NCBI GenBank assembly: GCA_963800065.1
Contig: CAWCZO010000003.1
Span: 310,001-374,000, forward strand
Origin: CAWJFJ01 sp963800065
GTDB taxonomy: Bacteria > Actinomycetota > Acidimicrobiia > Acidimicrobiales > UBA8190
DNA: 64,000 nt
Reading direction: 5' to 3'
Position 1 is the stretch's first letter; every line of letters begins with the position of its first letter. This document shows, one piece after another, positions 15,863-25,883 of this stretch. Position numbers and translations under genes: made by a program. The notes under the pieces are model-generated. The model worked only from the letters and a program-made list of their open reading frames with translations, did no database searches and was not told the origin of the DNA.

Positions 15863-16642
15863 GTGGATGGCGATCCGAAAGCCTGGATATCGGTTCTCCG
15901 TCGTTCCCACGACCGCCTGGCCGCCCTGGTCGAGCCGCTCGGTCGCGACCGGGTGGAGGCACCGTCCATGGCCAGCGAGTGGACCGTGGCCCAGGTCCTG
16001 TCCCATCTGGGGAGCCAGGCGGAGATCTTCGGCGCCATCCTCGACGCCGCGCTCGAGCAGCAACCACTGCCCGGACCGGACGCCTTTCCCCCGGTCTGGG
16101 AGGCATGGAACGCCCGGAGCCCGGTGGAACAGGTCGCCGACAGCGTCACGGCCGACGACAGATTCGTCCGTCGGGTGGAGACGCTCTCCGATGCGCAGCT
16201 CGAAGGGCTCCGGTTCGCCATGTTCGGAATGGACCTCGACGTCGTCGGCTTCCTGCGGATGCGGGTGAGCGAGCATGCGGTGCACACATGGGACGTCGCC
16301 GCCTCCCTCGATCCGACGGCGACGGTCTCTCCCGACGCCGTGGCCCTCTTGATCGACACCCTTCCCGAGATGGCGCGCCGGGTGGGTAGGCCGCAGGGCA
16401 CGCCCATCCGGATCAGGGTGGCCACCTCCGATCCCGGCCGCGACCTGACCCTCGTCGTCGGCGACGATGTGCGCATCGAGCCGTCAGACGGTGCGACCGC
16501 CGACGGCGTGCTCCGGCTGCCGGCCGAGGCGCTGGTCCGTCTCGTCTACGGGAGGCTCGACGACAAACACACGCCGACGATCGAGCTCGACGCCGCCGGG
16601 CTGACCCTCGACCGGCTCAGGTCGGTCTTCCCCGGTCTCTGA
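15863..16642 (+). CDS. Maleylpyruvate isomerase/mycothiol-dependent enzyme family (DinB fold)
   Basis: The 259-residue protein has the DinB-like four-helix bundle of the mycothiol-dependent maleylpyruvate isomerase family. Metal-ligand histidine positions are suggested by WTVAQVLSHLGSQAE near residue 45 and RVSEHAVHTWDVA near residue 140, and the C-terminal part (RIEPSDGATADGVLRLPAEA) is the SCP2-like domain that often follows. The exact reaction is not known. It starts with GTG 15 bp after the PhyH-family gene. A second DinB-fold relative lies at 32.7 kb. Confidence 0.8.
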   Translation: MDGDPKAWISVLRRSHDRLAALVEPLGRDRVEAPSMASEWTVAQVLSHLGSQAEIFGAILDAALEQQPLPGPDAFPPVWEAWNARSPVEQVADSVTADDRFVRRVETLSDAQLEGLRFAMFGMDLDVVGFLRMRVSEHAVHTWDVAASLDPTATVSPDAVALLIDTLPEMARRVGRPQGTPIRIRVATSDPGRDLTLVVGDDVRIEPSDGATADGVLRLPAEALVRLVYGRLDDKHTPTIELDAAGLTLDRLRSVFPGL

Positions 16643-16669
16643 ACACCGGGCTTCCGGCACCTTGGGGGC

Positions 16670-17950
16670 ATGATGCGATCTCGTTTCACGAGGGCTCTCC
16701 TCGGCTCGGGATGTGTGGCGGCGCTCCTCGCCGTGTCGGCACCGGGAGCGGCGGCGTCGGGCGGTGCCGTCTCGGTGGCCGTGGTCGCCGGAACCGGTGT
16801 CGCCGGCCGGTCCGGCGGTGGAGGGGTGTCGGCGCGCGCCGAGCTGGCCGCCCCTTCGGGAGTCGCCGTCGACGCGGCGGGTGATGTGGCCGTGGCCGAC
16901 ACCGGCAATTGCCGGGTCGAGATGATCTCCGGCCGCTCCGGTCGCCATTTCGGTATCGCCATGAAGAGTGGTCACATCTACACGGTGGCCGGTTCCGGCT
17001 GTGGCGGCCACCGATCGGGTCGGTCGACGCCCTCGGTCGGGGACCCGACCGGGGTCGCCTTCGATCCGGCGGGCGATCTCCTGATCGCCGACGCCTCGGG
17101 GAACAGGATCCTCGAGCTACCGGCCGCCTCCGGTCGGGACTACGGGGTGTCGGTGACGGCCGGGCGCCTGACCCCGGTGGTGGGGACAGGGGTGGCGGGG
17201 ACGTCGGCAAACGGGCGACCGGCGCGGACATCGAGACTGGATGATCCCGAAGGAATCGCCGTCGACGCCGCCGGCGACCTCCTCATCGCCGATACGGCCG
17301 CCTGCCAGGTCGACGAGGTTCCCGCCCACGACGGGACGCGGTCGGGCCGCGCTCTGGAGGCCGGCCACCTCTACGCCGTGGCCGGTACCGGTGTCTGCGG
17401 CGACAGCGGGGACGGGGGGAGCGCCGTGGCGGCGCAGCTGTGGTCGCCCTCCGCCGTGACCGTCGACGGGGGAGGAGACCTTCTCATCGCCGACGAGGGC
17501 AACAGCGCCGTCCGGGAGGTTCCGGCCAGGACGGGGACGTTCTACGGGGTGACCATCGCATCCGGCGACATCGCCACCGTGGCGGGACAGGACATGTACA
17601 CCGAATACCTGAACGACGGACTGGGGGCCAGTGGACCGGCGTCGTCGTTGAACTATCCGAGCGGTCTCGCCGTCGACGCCGCCGGTGACCTCTTCGTCGC
17701 CGACAGCTTCGACCGCTGCATACGGGAGGTCCCCGCCCACAGCGGCGTCCTCTTCGGCCGCAGCGTGGTGGCCGGCGACATGTACACAATGGCCGGGATC
17801 CTGCCTGTCGGTGGTGCCGCCGCCGGTGACGCCACGCGCTGGATCCTGACCCGGGTCACCTACCCCGACGGTGTCGCCTTCGGGCCCGGAGGGGCGCTCT
17901 ACTTCAGCGACCAGGGGGCCGACACCGTCCGACGGATCACGATCTCGTGA
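16670..17950 (+). CDS. Secreted NHL-repeat protein
   Basis: The 426-residue protein carries a signal peptide (ALLGSGCVAALLAVSAPGAAA) and five to six NHL-type blades, each containing a PSGVAVDAAGDVAVADTGN-like motif and separated by GHIYTVAGSG strands. NHL propellers usually serve as binding scaffolds, occasionally as lyases; no catalytic residues can be assigned. Spacing of repeats (about 70-80 residues) is regular. It precedes the rhamnosidase by 18 bp on the same strand, so the two may form a secreted-protein operon. Confidence 0.82.
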   Translation: MMRSRFTRALLGSGCVAALLAVSAPGAAASGGAVSVAVVAGTGVAGRSGGGGVSARAELAAPSGVAVDAAGDVAVADTGNCRVEMISGRSGRHFGIAMKSGHIYTVAGSGCGGHRSGRSTPSVGDPTGVAFDPAGDLLIADASGNRILELPAASGRDYGVSVTAGRLTPVVGTGVAGTSANGRPARTSRLDDPEGIAVDAAGDLLIADTAACQVDEVPAHDGTRSGRALEAGHLYAVAGTGVCGDSGDGGSAVAAQLWSPSAVTVDGGGDLLIADEGNSAVREVPARTGTFYGVTIASGDIATVAGQDMYTEYLNDGLGASGPASSLNYPSGLAVDAAGDLFVADSFDRCIREVPAHSGVLFGRSVVAGDMYTMAGILPVGGAAAGDATRWILTRVTYPDGVAFGPGGALYFSDQGADTVRRITIS

Positions 17951-17968
17951 CGGCCGGGACCTGACACG

Positions 17969-20755
17969 ATGTCGCCCTCGCGTTCGGACCGTCGGACGTT
18001 CCTGGCCAACAGCGCGCGCACCTCGGCCGTCGTCGTCGTGGGCTCCCTGCCGTTGACCGGACCCCGGACGGCGCCGGCACCGGCGAGGGTGGCCGACGCG
18101 TCCGGCTCCGACCCCGTCCCGGGAGGTGCCCCGCTGCGGTTGACCGTCAACGGCGTCGAGGGTCCGGTGGGGGTGGATCCCGACGACGTCAACTTCGCCT
18201 GGGTCCTCGATGACGACCGCCGCGGGTCGGCCCAGAGCGGGTACCGGATCGTGGTGACCACGGGGGAGCGGACGCGGACGCCGAAGACGGTCTGGGACAG
18301 TGCCCACGTGGCGTCGTCCCGCCAGGCCTTCGTGGCCTACGGGGGCCGTCGTCTGGCCGCCGACACGGAGTACCGGTGGCGGGTGGCCACCCGCGACGGC
18401 GGTGCCGCCTGGAGTGCCTTCTCCGCCCCGTCGACCTTCACGACGGGGTTGCGCGACGGTGACTGGGCCTCGGTGTGGCTGCAGCCGGCCGCCTCGGACC
18501 GGCAACCGGACAGGCACACCTACCTCCGGACCGAACGCGCCCTGCCCAGCAAGCCGATCGCCCGGGCCACCGCCTTCGTGGCGGCGGCCCACAAGTACCA
18601 GCTGTGGGTGAACGGCACCGAGGTCGATACCGGACCGAGCTTCTGTTACCCCGACCAGCAGTACTACCAGGCCACCGATGTCACGGCCCATCTCCGACCG
18701 GGTCGGACCAACGCCGTCGGGTTGCTCCACCACTGGTACGGAGCCGGTCAGGGTCGGCCCGAGTCGGCTCCGGGCGTCCTCGTCCATGTGTCGGTCCACT
18801 TCTCCGACGGCACCAGCCTGGTCATCGCCTCCGACGGCTCCTGGCGCGAGCACCCGGGGGAGTGGCTACCGGGGGCGTACCGCAACACCGACGGCGCCGA
18901 CTTCGTGGAGAACATCGACGGACGGATGACGCCCCTCGGGTGGGCCGACGGCGGCTTCGACGACCGCAGCTGGTCCCCTTCGACGGTGCTCGGACCCGTC
19001 GGCACGGCGCCGTTCACCGGTCTCTTCGCCCTGCGGACCCGAATCGTCGAGCACGCCGTCGACCCCGTCACGGTGCGGACCCTGCCCTCGGGGGCCGTGG
19101 TGGTCGATTTCGGGAAGGTCTACGCGGCGCGTCCCGAGGTGACGTTCCGGCAGGGGGTCAGCGGCAGGACGATCCCCATGCACGTCGGCTATCTCCTCGA
19201 TGCCGACGGCCATGTCTCGACCGTCCACGGCGTCCAGGGGACCGATCTCAGCTTCTCCTACATCCAGCGCCACGGGACCCAGACGTTCCGGCCCTTCACC
19301 TACCTCGGATTCCGCTACCTCCAGATCGACGAACCCGGCGAGCACCTGGGGCATTCGCAGATCGCGGCCATAGCCCGGCACGCGGCCATGCCCGACGTGC
19401 CGAGCGCCACCTTCGTGTCCTCGGACGCCATGCTGAACGACGTCTGGGCGCTGACCAGCCGCTCCGCTCTGTACACGTCACAGGAGCAGTTCATCGACAC
19501 GCCGACACGGGAGAAGGGCCCGTTCCTGTGGGACGGGTCCAACGAGTCCCAGGTGGCCATGCGCGCCTTCGGTGAGCAGAACCTCACCTGGCAGGCGCTG
19601 CGGGACTTCTCGCGGTCGCAGAAGCGCTACTGGCCCGACGGCAACCTGAACTGCGTCTATCCGAACGGCGACGGAGGGCGGTACCTCCCGACATTCACCG
19701 AGATGTACCCGGAGTGGGTGTGGCGGTACTACGTGAACACCGGCGACCTCGACACGATCAGCTCCCTGCAGCAGACGCTCCTCAACGTCTCCGACTTCCT
19801 CCAGGGCAACATCGACGCCTCGACGGCCCTGATCAAAGGCCTGACCATCGGCAGTAACGGTGACCCCGTCTACGGCTACGACCTCCAGGCGACGATCGAC
19901 GGGACTGTCAACGTGATGGCGGTGAACGCCTTCAACCGGATCGGCCAGGTGGCCGAGCTCCTCGGCGACGCGGCGCAGGCCGCCATCCAGTCGGCCCGTA
20001 GCGCCAGCTTGGCGGCGGCCGTGAACGCCCACCTCGTCCGGGCCGATGGCGTCTACGTCGACGGGCTGGACCCCGGTGGTTCCCAGAGCATGCACGCCTC
20101 GCAGCTCGTCAACGTCGCCGCTCTCGCCTACGGGGTCGTCCCGGCGGCGCGGATCAAGGCCGTGGGTGCGTACGTCGCCGGTCTGGGGATCTCCGTCAGC
20201 CCCGACCACGGCCTGGAGCTGTTGCGGGCCCTGCACGCCGCCGGGCTCGACGACATCCTCGTCCACACCCTCACGAACACGCGGATCCCGGGTTGGGCGC
20301 ACATCGTGGCCGCCGGCGGGACCTTCACCTGGGAGGTCTGGGTCCCGAGCGACGATATCGGCGACAGCATGTCCCACGGGTGGGGCTCCTGTGCCCTGGT
20401 GGCCATGCAGGAGATCCTTCTCGGCGTCACGCCGGTCCCGCCGGTGGCCGACGGTGGCGCAACCGTTCTGGACATCCGCCCCCCGCCCGGGACGCTCAGT
20501 GTGTCGGGGCAGGTCCCCACCATCGCCGGCGTGGCCTCGGTCCGGTGGCGCCGGGCGGGGACGACCACCGAACTGGGGCTGGTGCTCCCACCGAACGCGT
20601 CGGCGCAGGTGCACATGCCGGGGACCCGCCCCGGGCAGATCACCGAGGGTGGGGCGCCTCTGCCGGCCGACGCCGGCGTGGCCGACCCGGCCACGGGCCA
20701 GGTGACGATCCCCGTGCCCGCCGGGACCTACAGCTTCCGGGCCACCCGGAGCTGA
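17969..20755 (+). CDS. Tat-exported alpha-L-rhamnosidase (GH78)
   Basis: The 928-residue protein opens with a twin-arginine signal (SDRRTFLANSAR) and shows the GH78 order: an Ig-like N-terminal domain, a jelly-roll carbohydrate-binding domain (KYQLWVNGTEVDTGPSF), a beta-sandwich and an alpha/alpha barrel with TPTREKGPFLWDGSN near residue 510, the region of the general-acid residues. The C-terminal beta-sandwich ends in PAGTYSFRA. It is predicted to remove terminal rhamnose from plant or microbial polysaccharide or glycoside outside the cell. A strong hairpin follows the stop. Confidence 0.9.
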   Translation: MSPSRSDRRTFLANSARTSAVVVVGSLPLTGPRTAPAPARVADASGSDPVPGGAPLRLTVNGVEGPVGVDPDDVNFAWVLDDDRRGSAQSGYRIVVTTGERTRTPKTVWDSAHVASSRQAFVAYGGRRLAADTEYRWRVATRDGGAAWSAFSAPSTFTTGLRDGDWASVWLQPAASDRQPDRHTYLRTERALPSKPIARATAFVAAAHKYQLWVNGTEVDTGPSFCYPDQQYYQATDVTAHLRPGRTNAVGLLHHWYGAGQGRPESAPGVLVHVSVHFSDGTSLVIASDGSWREHPGEWLPGAYRNTDGADFVENIDGRMTPLGWADGGFDDRSWSPSTVLGPVGTAPFTGLFALRTRIVEHAVDPVTVRTLPSGAVVVDFGKVYAARPEVTFRQGVSGRTIPMHVGYLLDADGHVSTVHGVQGTDLSFSYIQRHGTQTFRPFTYLGFRYLQIDEPGEHLGHSQIAAIARHAAMPDVPSATFVSSDAMLNDVWALTSRSALYTSQEQFIDTPTREKGPFLWDGSNESQVAMRAFGEQNLTWQALRDFSRSQKRYWPDGNLNCVYPNGDGGRYLPTFTEMYPEWVWRYYVNTGDLDTISSLQQTLLNVSDFLQGNIDASTALIKGLTIGSNGDPVYGYDLQATIDGTVNVMAVNAFNRIGQVAELLGDAAQAAIQSARSASLAAAVNAHLVRADGVYVDGLDPGGSQSMHASQLVNVAALAYGVVPAARIKAVGAYVAGLGISVSPDHGLELLRALHAAGLDDILVHTLTNTRIPGWAHIVAAGGTFTWEVWVPSDDIGDSMSHGWGSCALVAMQEILLGVTPVPPVADGGATVLDIRPPPGTLSVSGQVPTIAGVASVRWRRAGTTTELGLVLPPNASAQVHMPGTRPGQITEGGAPLPADAGVADPATGQVTIPVPAGTYSFRATRS

Positions 20756-20757
20756 TC

Positions 20758-20789
20758 ACACCCGCCCGGGGACGTCCGGGCGTGGGTGT
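20758..20789 (+). terminator. Terminator-like hairpin after rhamnosidase gene
   Basis: ACACCCGCCCGG pairs with CCGGGCGTGGGTGT, a 12 bp GC-rich stem with a 2 nt bulge starting 3 bp after the stop codon. There is no T run, as is usual in high-GC actinobacteria. It separates the secreted-enzyme genes from the pseudopilin operon. Confidence 0.55.
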
Positions 20790-20970
20790 CGGTGCTTCCC
20801 GGGCCTCCCCCGCGTTGTGGCTGGTGGGGCGCCTGTGACGTGCCTGGACGGCCGGCCCACTTCACTTCGGTCCCGAGCGTGCCGAAGTAGGAGCTGTGGG
20901 TTGGGCCGCGACCACTCCTTCCTGCCCGTATTGCACATTGAGTGGTTAAACTGCTACTTGGAGTGAGAAA

Positions 20971-23520
20971 GTGCTCGTCGACCGCGATCGAGGTGGAAAG
21001 CGCCTGGTGTGGCGGCTCGTCTCCACGTCTCGGCCCAGGCGGACCGTCGGCCGCACCCCGCCCTCTTGCCGGGGCGGTGCCCGGCCCCCGTTGACGCCAC
21101 GCCCCGGATCCCCGCGTCGGGCCGGGGAGGCGGGGTTCTCGCTCCTCGAGGTCGTCATCGCCATCGCCATCTTGATGACGGTCCTCGTGTCGGTGTCGTC
21201 GCTCCTGCAGACGGCCTTCAAGGTGGGAGCCAACTCGCGCTACCGCCAGGAGGCGACGGAGATCGCCTCCAGCACCCTGGACAGCGAGGTGGCCACCGGT
21301 GCGACCACCCTGCTCGGAGAGACGGGCGACACCTCCCTGCCGTCGGTGACGAGCAGCAATCAGGTCTACCTCCTCGAGATGGAGGTGGCCCCCTACGATC
21401 CGGGCAACGCGGGGTGCCAGTCGCCGGCCAGCGATCCCGGGGCCATGCTGAAGGTCTCCATCTGGGCCACGTGGACGAACCAGGTCTCCGGCTCCAAGTG
21501 GTGGCTGTCCGGCTCGTCGTTGACGGCCGGTCTTCTGGTGGAGGAGACGAGCCTCGAGGCGGTGCCGTCGTCGGCCATCAACCCGACCATGGGCTCCATC
21601 CTGGTCACCATCGAGGGCGCCTCGGCCCAGGCCATCGCCGGCCTCTCGGTGACGGCGACACCCTCCTCGGGGAGCCCCCAGACCGTCACCACCACGGCGG
21701 GAGGATGCGCGCTGTTCGCCAACATCGCGGCGAGCCCCACCACCTGGACCGTCTCGTTCGGCTCCCTCTCCGGGTACCTGACCGAACAGAACGCCTCCAC
21801 GTTGCCGACGCAGTCGGCCCTCTCGGTCGTGGCCGATGCCACCACATCGTTGTACTTCGAGCCCACGGTCAGCCCCTACAACGCCTACGACCAGGAGGCC
21901 ACCGTCTCCCCGGTGTACGCCGTCCCCATGGCCGACGGGGTGCACCCCATCCTCCCCGCGAACATCAGCAGCATGCCGCTGTCGTTCTACAGCGCCAATC
22001 TGACGGTCAATCCCTACGTGACGACGTCGCCGGGTGAAGTCTTCCCCATGCCCAATGTGCCCAGTTACTACGTGGTGTCGGGCTCGTGCGGCGCCGAGAG
22101 CGCTCCGGGCGGGGGCACGGTGGCGGGACAACCCGTCACCCTCACGGCCGGTGGTACGGCGGCGCCGACCATCAACCTCGTCCCCGTGCAGATCTTCGTG
22201 AACCAGGGGGGGAGCCTGGTCAGCGCGGCCAACGTCACGGCCCAGCCGTCCAACGCCGCCGGCACCGGCGCCGACACCAACTGTCCGACCACCGGGCCCG
22301 GAGTGATGCCCACGTTGCAGCTCGGCGGCACCACCACCGTGTGGTCGAGCTTCGTACGCGGCCACAAGCACCACGACGACATCATCCTCGTGACGGCCTG
22401 CACCAGCGGCTGCCCGACGAAGACCACCTTGACCAGCAGCCTGTCCGGCTCGAACACCTACGGCACGCCGGCCACCCTCACGGCCACCGTGACCTGCAAC
22501 AACGGTGCCAACGGGTGTGCCAGCCCCTCGACCCCCAACAGCGGGACGGTGACCTTCACGGCCGGCTCGACCACGCTGGGCACCGCCTCGGTCAACTCGT
22601 CGGGCGTGGCCACCCTCACCACGTCGTCGCCGGCCATCCCCGTCGGTTCCCCCACCACCGTCACCGCCAGCTACGCCGCCTCGGGCGAGTGGGTGGCCTC
22701 CACATCGACGGGCACCTCACAGACCGTCACGGCGGCGCCGACGACGACGACACTGGGGTCTGCACCCAACCCCAACGCCTACGGAACCTCGGCGATCCTC
22801 ACCGCCACAGTGGCGGCCAAGTCGCCGTCCGTCGCCATCCCGACGGGCACGGTCACGTTCACCAACGGCGGGGCCAACATCACCGGTTGCGTGGGCCTCA
22901 CCCTGTCGTCGGGCGCCATCACCTGCACCTTGTCGGGGTTGAGCGGCGGAAGCTACAGCGTGGCGGCGGTGTACACGCCCTCTCCCGCCAACTTCGTCAC
23001 GTCGACGGCGTCCACCCTCACCCAGCAGGTCTCGGCCGCCAGCACCTCGACGGTGCTCACATCCAGCGCCAACCCGAGCACGTTCAACACCTCGATCACC
23101 CTCACGGCCACCGTCACCCCGGCGTCGGGGGCGCCGGCCGTCGGGAACGTCGCCTTCAAGAACGGTTCGACCGTGCTGGCCACCGTGGCCCTCAACGGGT
23201 CCGGCGTGGCCACCTACTCCACGTCGGCGCTCGCTATCGGGTCCAACCCGCTCAGCGCCGTCTTCACCGCCACCACTCCCGCCAATTTCGGGACCTCGAC
23301 AGGGACGCTGGCGCAGGTCGTCAACGCGCCGGCGGGCACCCCCTACACGCTGTGCGGCCTGCCCTACGGGGTGTGGGAGTTGAGTGCCACCTACCTGACC
23401 TACTCCTCGGCGAACGAATCGACCCAGGTCGTGGTCACCATCTCCCCGTCGGGGATCTCTCTCAACGGTGGCACCACGTGGCTCCCGGCCGGGAGTGCAG
23501 TGACGGTGTACGTCAAATGA
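20971..23520 (+). CDS. PilV-like pseudopilin with Ig-like repeat tail
   Basis: The 849-residue protein has a basic leader of about 54 residues and then a type IV prepilin signal, GFSLLEVVIAIAILM, with the conserved Glu at +5 after the cleavage-site glycine. Downstream, residues about 470-790 hold three Big_3-like Ig repeats (YGTPATLTATVT, YGTSAILTATVA, FNTSITLTATVT), ending in a distinct WLPAGSAVTVYV domain. It is far longer than ordinary minor pilins, so it may be an adhesive tip or surface-exposed subunit. The stop overlaps the next gene's ATG (ATGA). No pilus ATPase, platform protein or peptidase is in the window. Confidence 0.78.
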   Translation: MLVDRDRGGKRLVWRLVSTSRPRRTVGRTPPSCRGGARPPLTPRPGSPRRAGEAGFSLLEVVIAIAILMTVLVSVSSLLQTAFKVGANSRYRQEATEIASSTLDSEVATGATTLLGETGDTSLPSVTSSNQVYLLEMEVAPYDPGNAGCQSPASDPGAMLKVSIWATWTNQVSGSKWWLSGSSLTAGLLVEETSLEAVPSSAINPTMGSILVTIEGASAQAIAGLSVTATPSSGSPQTVTTTAGGCALFANIAASPTTWTVSFGSLSGYLTEQNASTLPTQSALSVVADATTSLYFEPTVSPYNAYDQEATVSPVYAVPMADGVHPILPANISSMPLSFYSANLTVNPYVTTSPGEVFPMPNVPSYYVVSGSCGAESAPGGGTVAGQPVTLTAGGTAAPTINLVPVQIFVNQGGSLVSAANVTAQPSNAAGTGADTNCPTTGPGVMPTLQLGGTTTVWSSFVRGHKHHDDIILVTACTSGCPTKTTLTSSLSGSNTYGTPATLTATVTCNNGANGCASPSTPNSGTVTFTAGSTTLGTASVNSSGVATLTTSSPAIPVGSPTTVTASYAASGEWVASTSTGTSQTVTAAPTTTTLGSAPNPNAYGTSAILTATVAAKSPSVAIPTGTVTFTNGGANITGCVGLTLSSGAITCTLSGLSGGSYSVAAVYTPSPANFVTSTASTLTQQVSAASTSTVLTSSANPSTFNTSITLTATVTPASGAPAVGNVAFKNGSTVLATVALNGSGVATYSTSALAIGSNPLSAVFTATTPANFGTSTGTLAQVVNAPAGTPYTLCGLPYGVWELSATYLTYSSANESTQVVVTISPSGISLNGGTTWLPAGSAVTVYVK

Positions 23521-24182
23521 CGTCGCGACCGCCCGGAAGAGACGAAGCGGGCATGAGCCTGGTCGAGGTCTTGGTCTCCCTGGTCCTGTTCGCCGTCGTC
23601 GTCGTCACCGTGGACGCCTCTGTCACCGTCGTCCAGTCGCACCAGGTCCAGGTGAGCGACCGTACCCAGGCACTGGACTACCTGCAGAGCGCCCAGCAGG
23701 CCATCACCAAGGACCTCCACGCCGCCATACCGACCGGGTGGACGTCCCCGGCGTTACCGACGTCGGCACCGGGCTCGCCCATCACCGCCACGAGCCTGGC
23801 CTTCTCGGCGCAGCTGGGTGCGGGCACACCGACGATCAGCATCGCGCTCAACACCACCACCCACGTCCTCACCGTCACCTGCACGGGCACCGGCTGTCGT
23901 TCCGCCGGGACCGGTACCGTCACCCAGGCCAGCATCGCCAACGTCGATTCATCGAGCCTTTTCACCCTGACGACCAAGGAGGTCTCGATCACGGCCAACT
24001 CGGTGACGACCAATTCCTTCTTCTTCACGTCGGCGGCGTCGACGTTGATCCTCGACACACCCAAGGTTGGCGCCCTGAACGCCTACCAGACCACCTTGTC
24101 GGACCCCAACATCGTGATCAACAACGACGAGTACGCGTGCCAGAGCGCTCTCAGTGCCACAGGGGCGACCGGATCATGTTGA
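23517..24182 (+). CDS. PulJ/PilW-like pseudopilin
   Basis: The 221-residue protein has a very short leader and the prepilin motif GMSLVEVLVSLVLFAVVVV with Glu at +5, followed by DYLQSAQQAITKDLHAAIP, a helix/strand order typical of PulJ or PilW minor pseudopilins. The remaining region is Thr/Ser-rich beta structure. It begins 4 nt inside the upstream pseudopilin gene and ends 7 nt inside the downstream one, so the three form a tight operon. Confidence 0.78.
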   Translation: MTSRPPGRDEAGMSLVEVLVSLVLFAVVVVTVDASVTVVQSHQVQVSDRTQALDYLQSAQQAITKDLHAAIPTGWTSPALPTSAPGSPITATSLAFSAQLGAGTPTISIALNTTTHVLTVTCTGTGCRSAGTGTVTQASIANVDSSSLFTLTTKEVSITANSVTTNSFFFTSAASTLILDTPKVGALNAYQTTLSDPNIVINNDEYACQSALSATGATGSC

Positions 24183-25831
24183 CCGCCGTGGGGCGCCGGG
24201 TGCGCCTCGTCATCACCGGTCGTGAGCACGAGAGCGGCCAGGCCCTGCTCTTTGTCCTGATCGCCGTGGCCCTCTTGGCCTCGATCCCCCTCGTCCTGGC
24301 CACAACCACGGTCGACCAGCTGCCTCAGACGACGCGCAACCTCAACTACGAGGCCGCCTACGAGGCCGCCCAGGCCGGACTGAACGACTACATCCAACAC
24401 CTCGACGCCAACGAGGCCTACGGCATCTACTGCAAGACCTGCACCCAGGGTACCAACGGCAACCTGGCCTTCACGAGCTGGGTCCAGGCGTCCACGTCTC
24501 CGCCGGAGTACTACTCGTACGCACCGACGGACAACAGTGGGCTGATCTCGCTCGAGGTGAGCGGCAAGGCGGGGACCGGTGCCGATGCCGTGGTCCGGAG
24601 CTTCAGCTACAGCATCAAGCCGGCCTCGAGTCTGAACGACGTCTACTGGAGCAACTACGAGACCCGGGACCCGATCCTGGGGGCGCTGCTGCCGAGCCCA
24701 CCGCCGGATTACCAGTACTGCGCCACCCACTACGACGAGCCGGCGGCCGACAGCTATCCGAACTGGAGCAGTCTGGGCATCCCGCAATACGGTCCCCCGA
24801 CGGGTACCGACTGCGAGGTCTCGTTCCAGACGGGTGACGTGCTCAACGGTCCCATCTACTCCAACGACACCTTCCGTACGTGCGGGTCGCCGGTCTTTGA
24901 TTCGTCGGTCGAGAGCGGGAACATCTGGAACACGAGCGCCTCGAACGCCGGAAACGACTATGCCGGTGTGCAGGTCCCCTCGTCGGGCTGTGGCGGCGAT
25001 TCACCGTCCTTCAACGGCCCAGCTCCCACCAAGGTCAGCAACCAGACACCCCGGACGGCCTCGGACGACCTGACCCCGGCGCGTACCTTCGGCTGCTTCA
25101 TCACCGGCGGGGCCGCCGGCTCCCCCACCCCGGTGAACGTCACGATGACCCTGAGCGTCTCCGGTTCGACCACCAGCGTGGCGTGGAGCAAGACGACGGG
25201 GTCGTCGGGGACGCCCATCGTCGACAACGTCGCCAGCAACACGAACAACTGTGCCAGCCCCATCACGGTCAGCAACCTGACCTCGGCTCTGATCTTCGTG
25301 AACGGAAACGTCACCATCAGCGGGCAGATGACAGGTGCCCTCGACGTCGTCACCTGCGACACCACCACCGACGGGAGCACCGGTCAATGCCTGGGCTCGG
25401 CGGAGTCCAACATCATCATCCCGGCCGCCCTCACCTACCCGGCCGCCAACAAGACGATGGTGAGCGGCGAGCCGGTCAGTGATTCACACGATGCCCTCGG
25501 GCTCATCGCCGAGAATTTCGTCGAGGTCACCACCACGAGCTCCGTCGAGATCGATGCCGCCATCCTGGCGTTGGCCGACTCCTTCTACGTCAACAACTGG
25601 TTCAGTTCGAGTTACGGGACGTTGAGCGTCTTCGGGTCGATAGCCCAGAACTTCCGCGGTCCGGTCGGCCAGTCGGGGGGTATCGGTTACGTCAAGAACT
25701 ACAACTACGACACGTCGCTCCAGACCCTGTTCCCGCCGTTCTTCATACCCCCGAACGGAGCCACGTGGTCGCCGTCGTCCTACACGGAACTGGCTCCGGG
25801 GCTCGCCAACTCGGTCTGTCCCAGCTGTTGA
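24176..25831 (+). CDS. PilX-like pilus assembly/surface protein
   Basis: The 551-residue product starts with a hydrophobic N-terminal segment (ESGQALLFVLIAVALLASIPLVL) after a short basic leader, resembling the PilX N-terminal domain, and then YEAAYEAAQAGLNDYIQHLD, which is typical of PilX-type proteins. The large C-terminal domain (LIFVNGNVTISGQM, LGLIAENFVEV) looks like the beta-helical 'PilX' extension seen in many Gram-positive genomes. It overlaps the PulJ-like gene by 7 nt. Function is predicted to be a minor pilin or pilin-like surface component; this is inference. Confidence 0.72.
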   Translation: MLTAVGRRVRLVITGREHESGQALLFVLIAVALLASIPLVLATTTVDQLPQTTRNLNYEAAYEAAQAGLNDYIQHLDANEAYGIYCKTCTQGTNGNLAFTSWVQASTSPPEYYSYAPTDNSGLISLEVSGKAGTGADAVVRSFSYSIKPASSLNDVYWSNYETRDPILGALLPSPPPDYQYCATHYDEPAADSYPNWSSLGIPQYGPPTGTDCEVSFQTGDVLNGPIYSNDTFRTCGSPVFDSSVESGNIWNTSASNAGNDYAGVQVPSSGCGGDSPSFNGPAPTKVSNQTPRTASDDLTPARTFGCFITGGAAGSPTPVNVTMTLSVSGSTTSVAWSKTTGSSGTPIVDNVASNTNNCASPITVSNLTSALIFVNGNVTISGQMTGALDVVTCDTTTDGSTGQCLGSAESNIIIPAALTYPAANKTMVSGEPVSDSHDALGLIAENFVEVTTTSSVEIDAAILALADSFYVNNWFSSSYGTLSVFGSIAQNFRGPVGQSGGIGYVKNYNYDTSLQTLFPPFFIPPNGATWSPSSYTELAPGLANSVCPSC

Positions 25832-25883
25832 TCGTCCCCGCCGGCCACCGGTTCCACCTGTCGCGCGCCGCTATCGTCTCGTC

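Noticed and set aside
14897..16285. A 462-codon open frame on the minus strand
   Set aside because: It mirrors the PhyH-type and DinB-fold genes and shows no motif.
17117..18853. A 578-codon minus-strand open frame
   Set aside because: Antisense to the NHL and rhamnosidase genes.
20728..22374. A 548-codon minus-strand open frame
   Set aside because: Antisense to the Ig-repeat pseudopilin.
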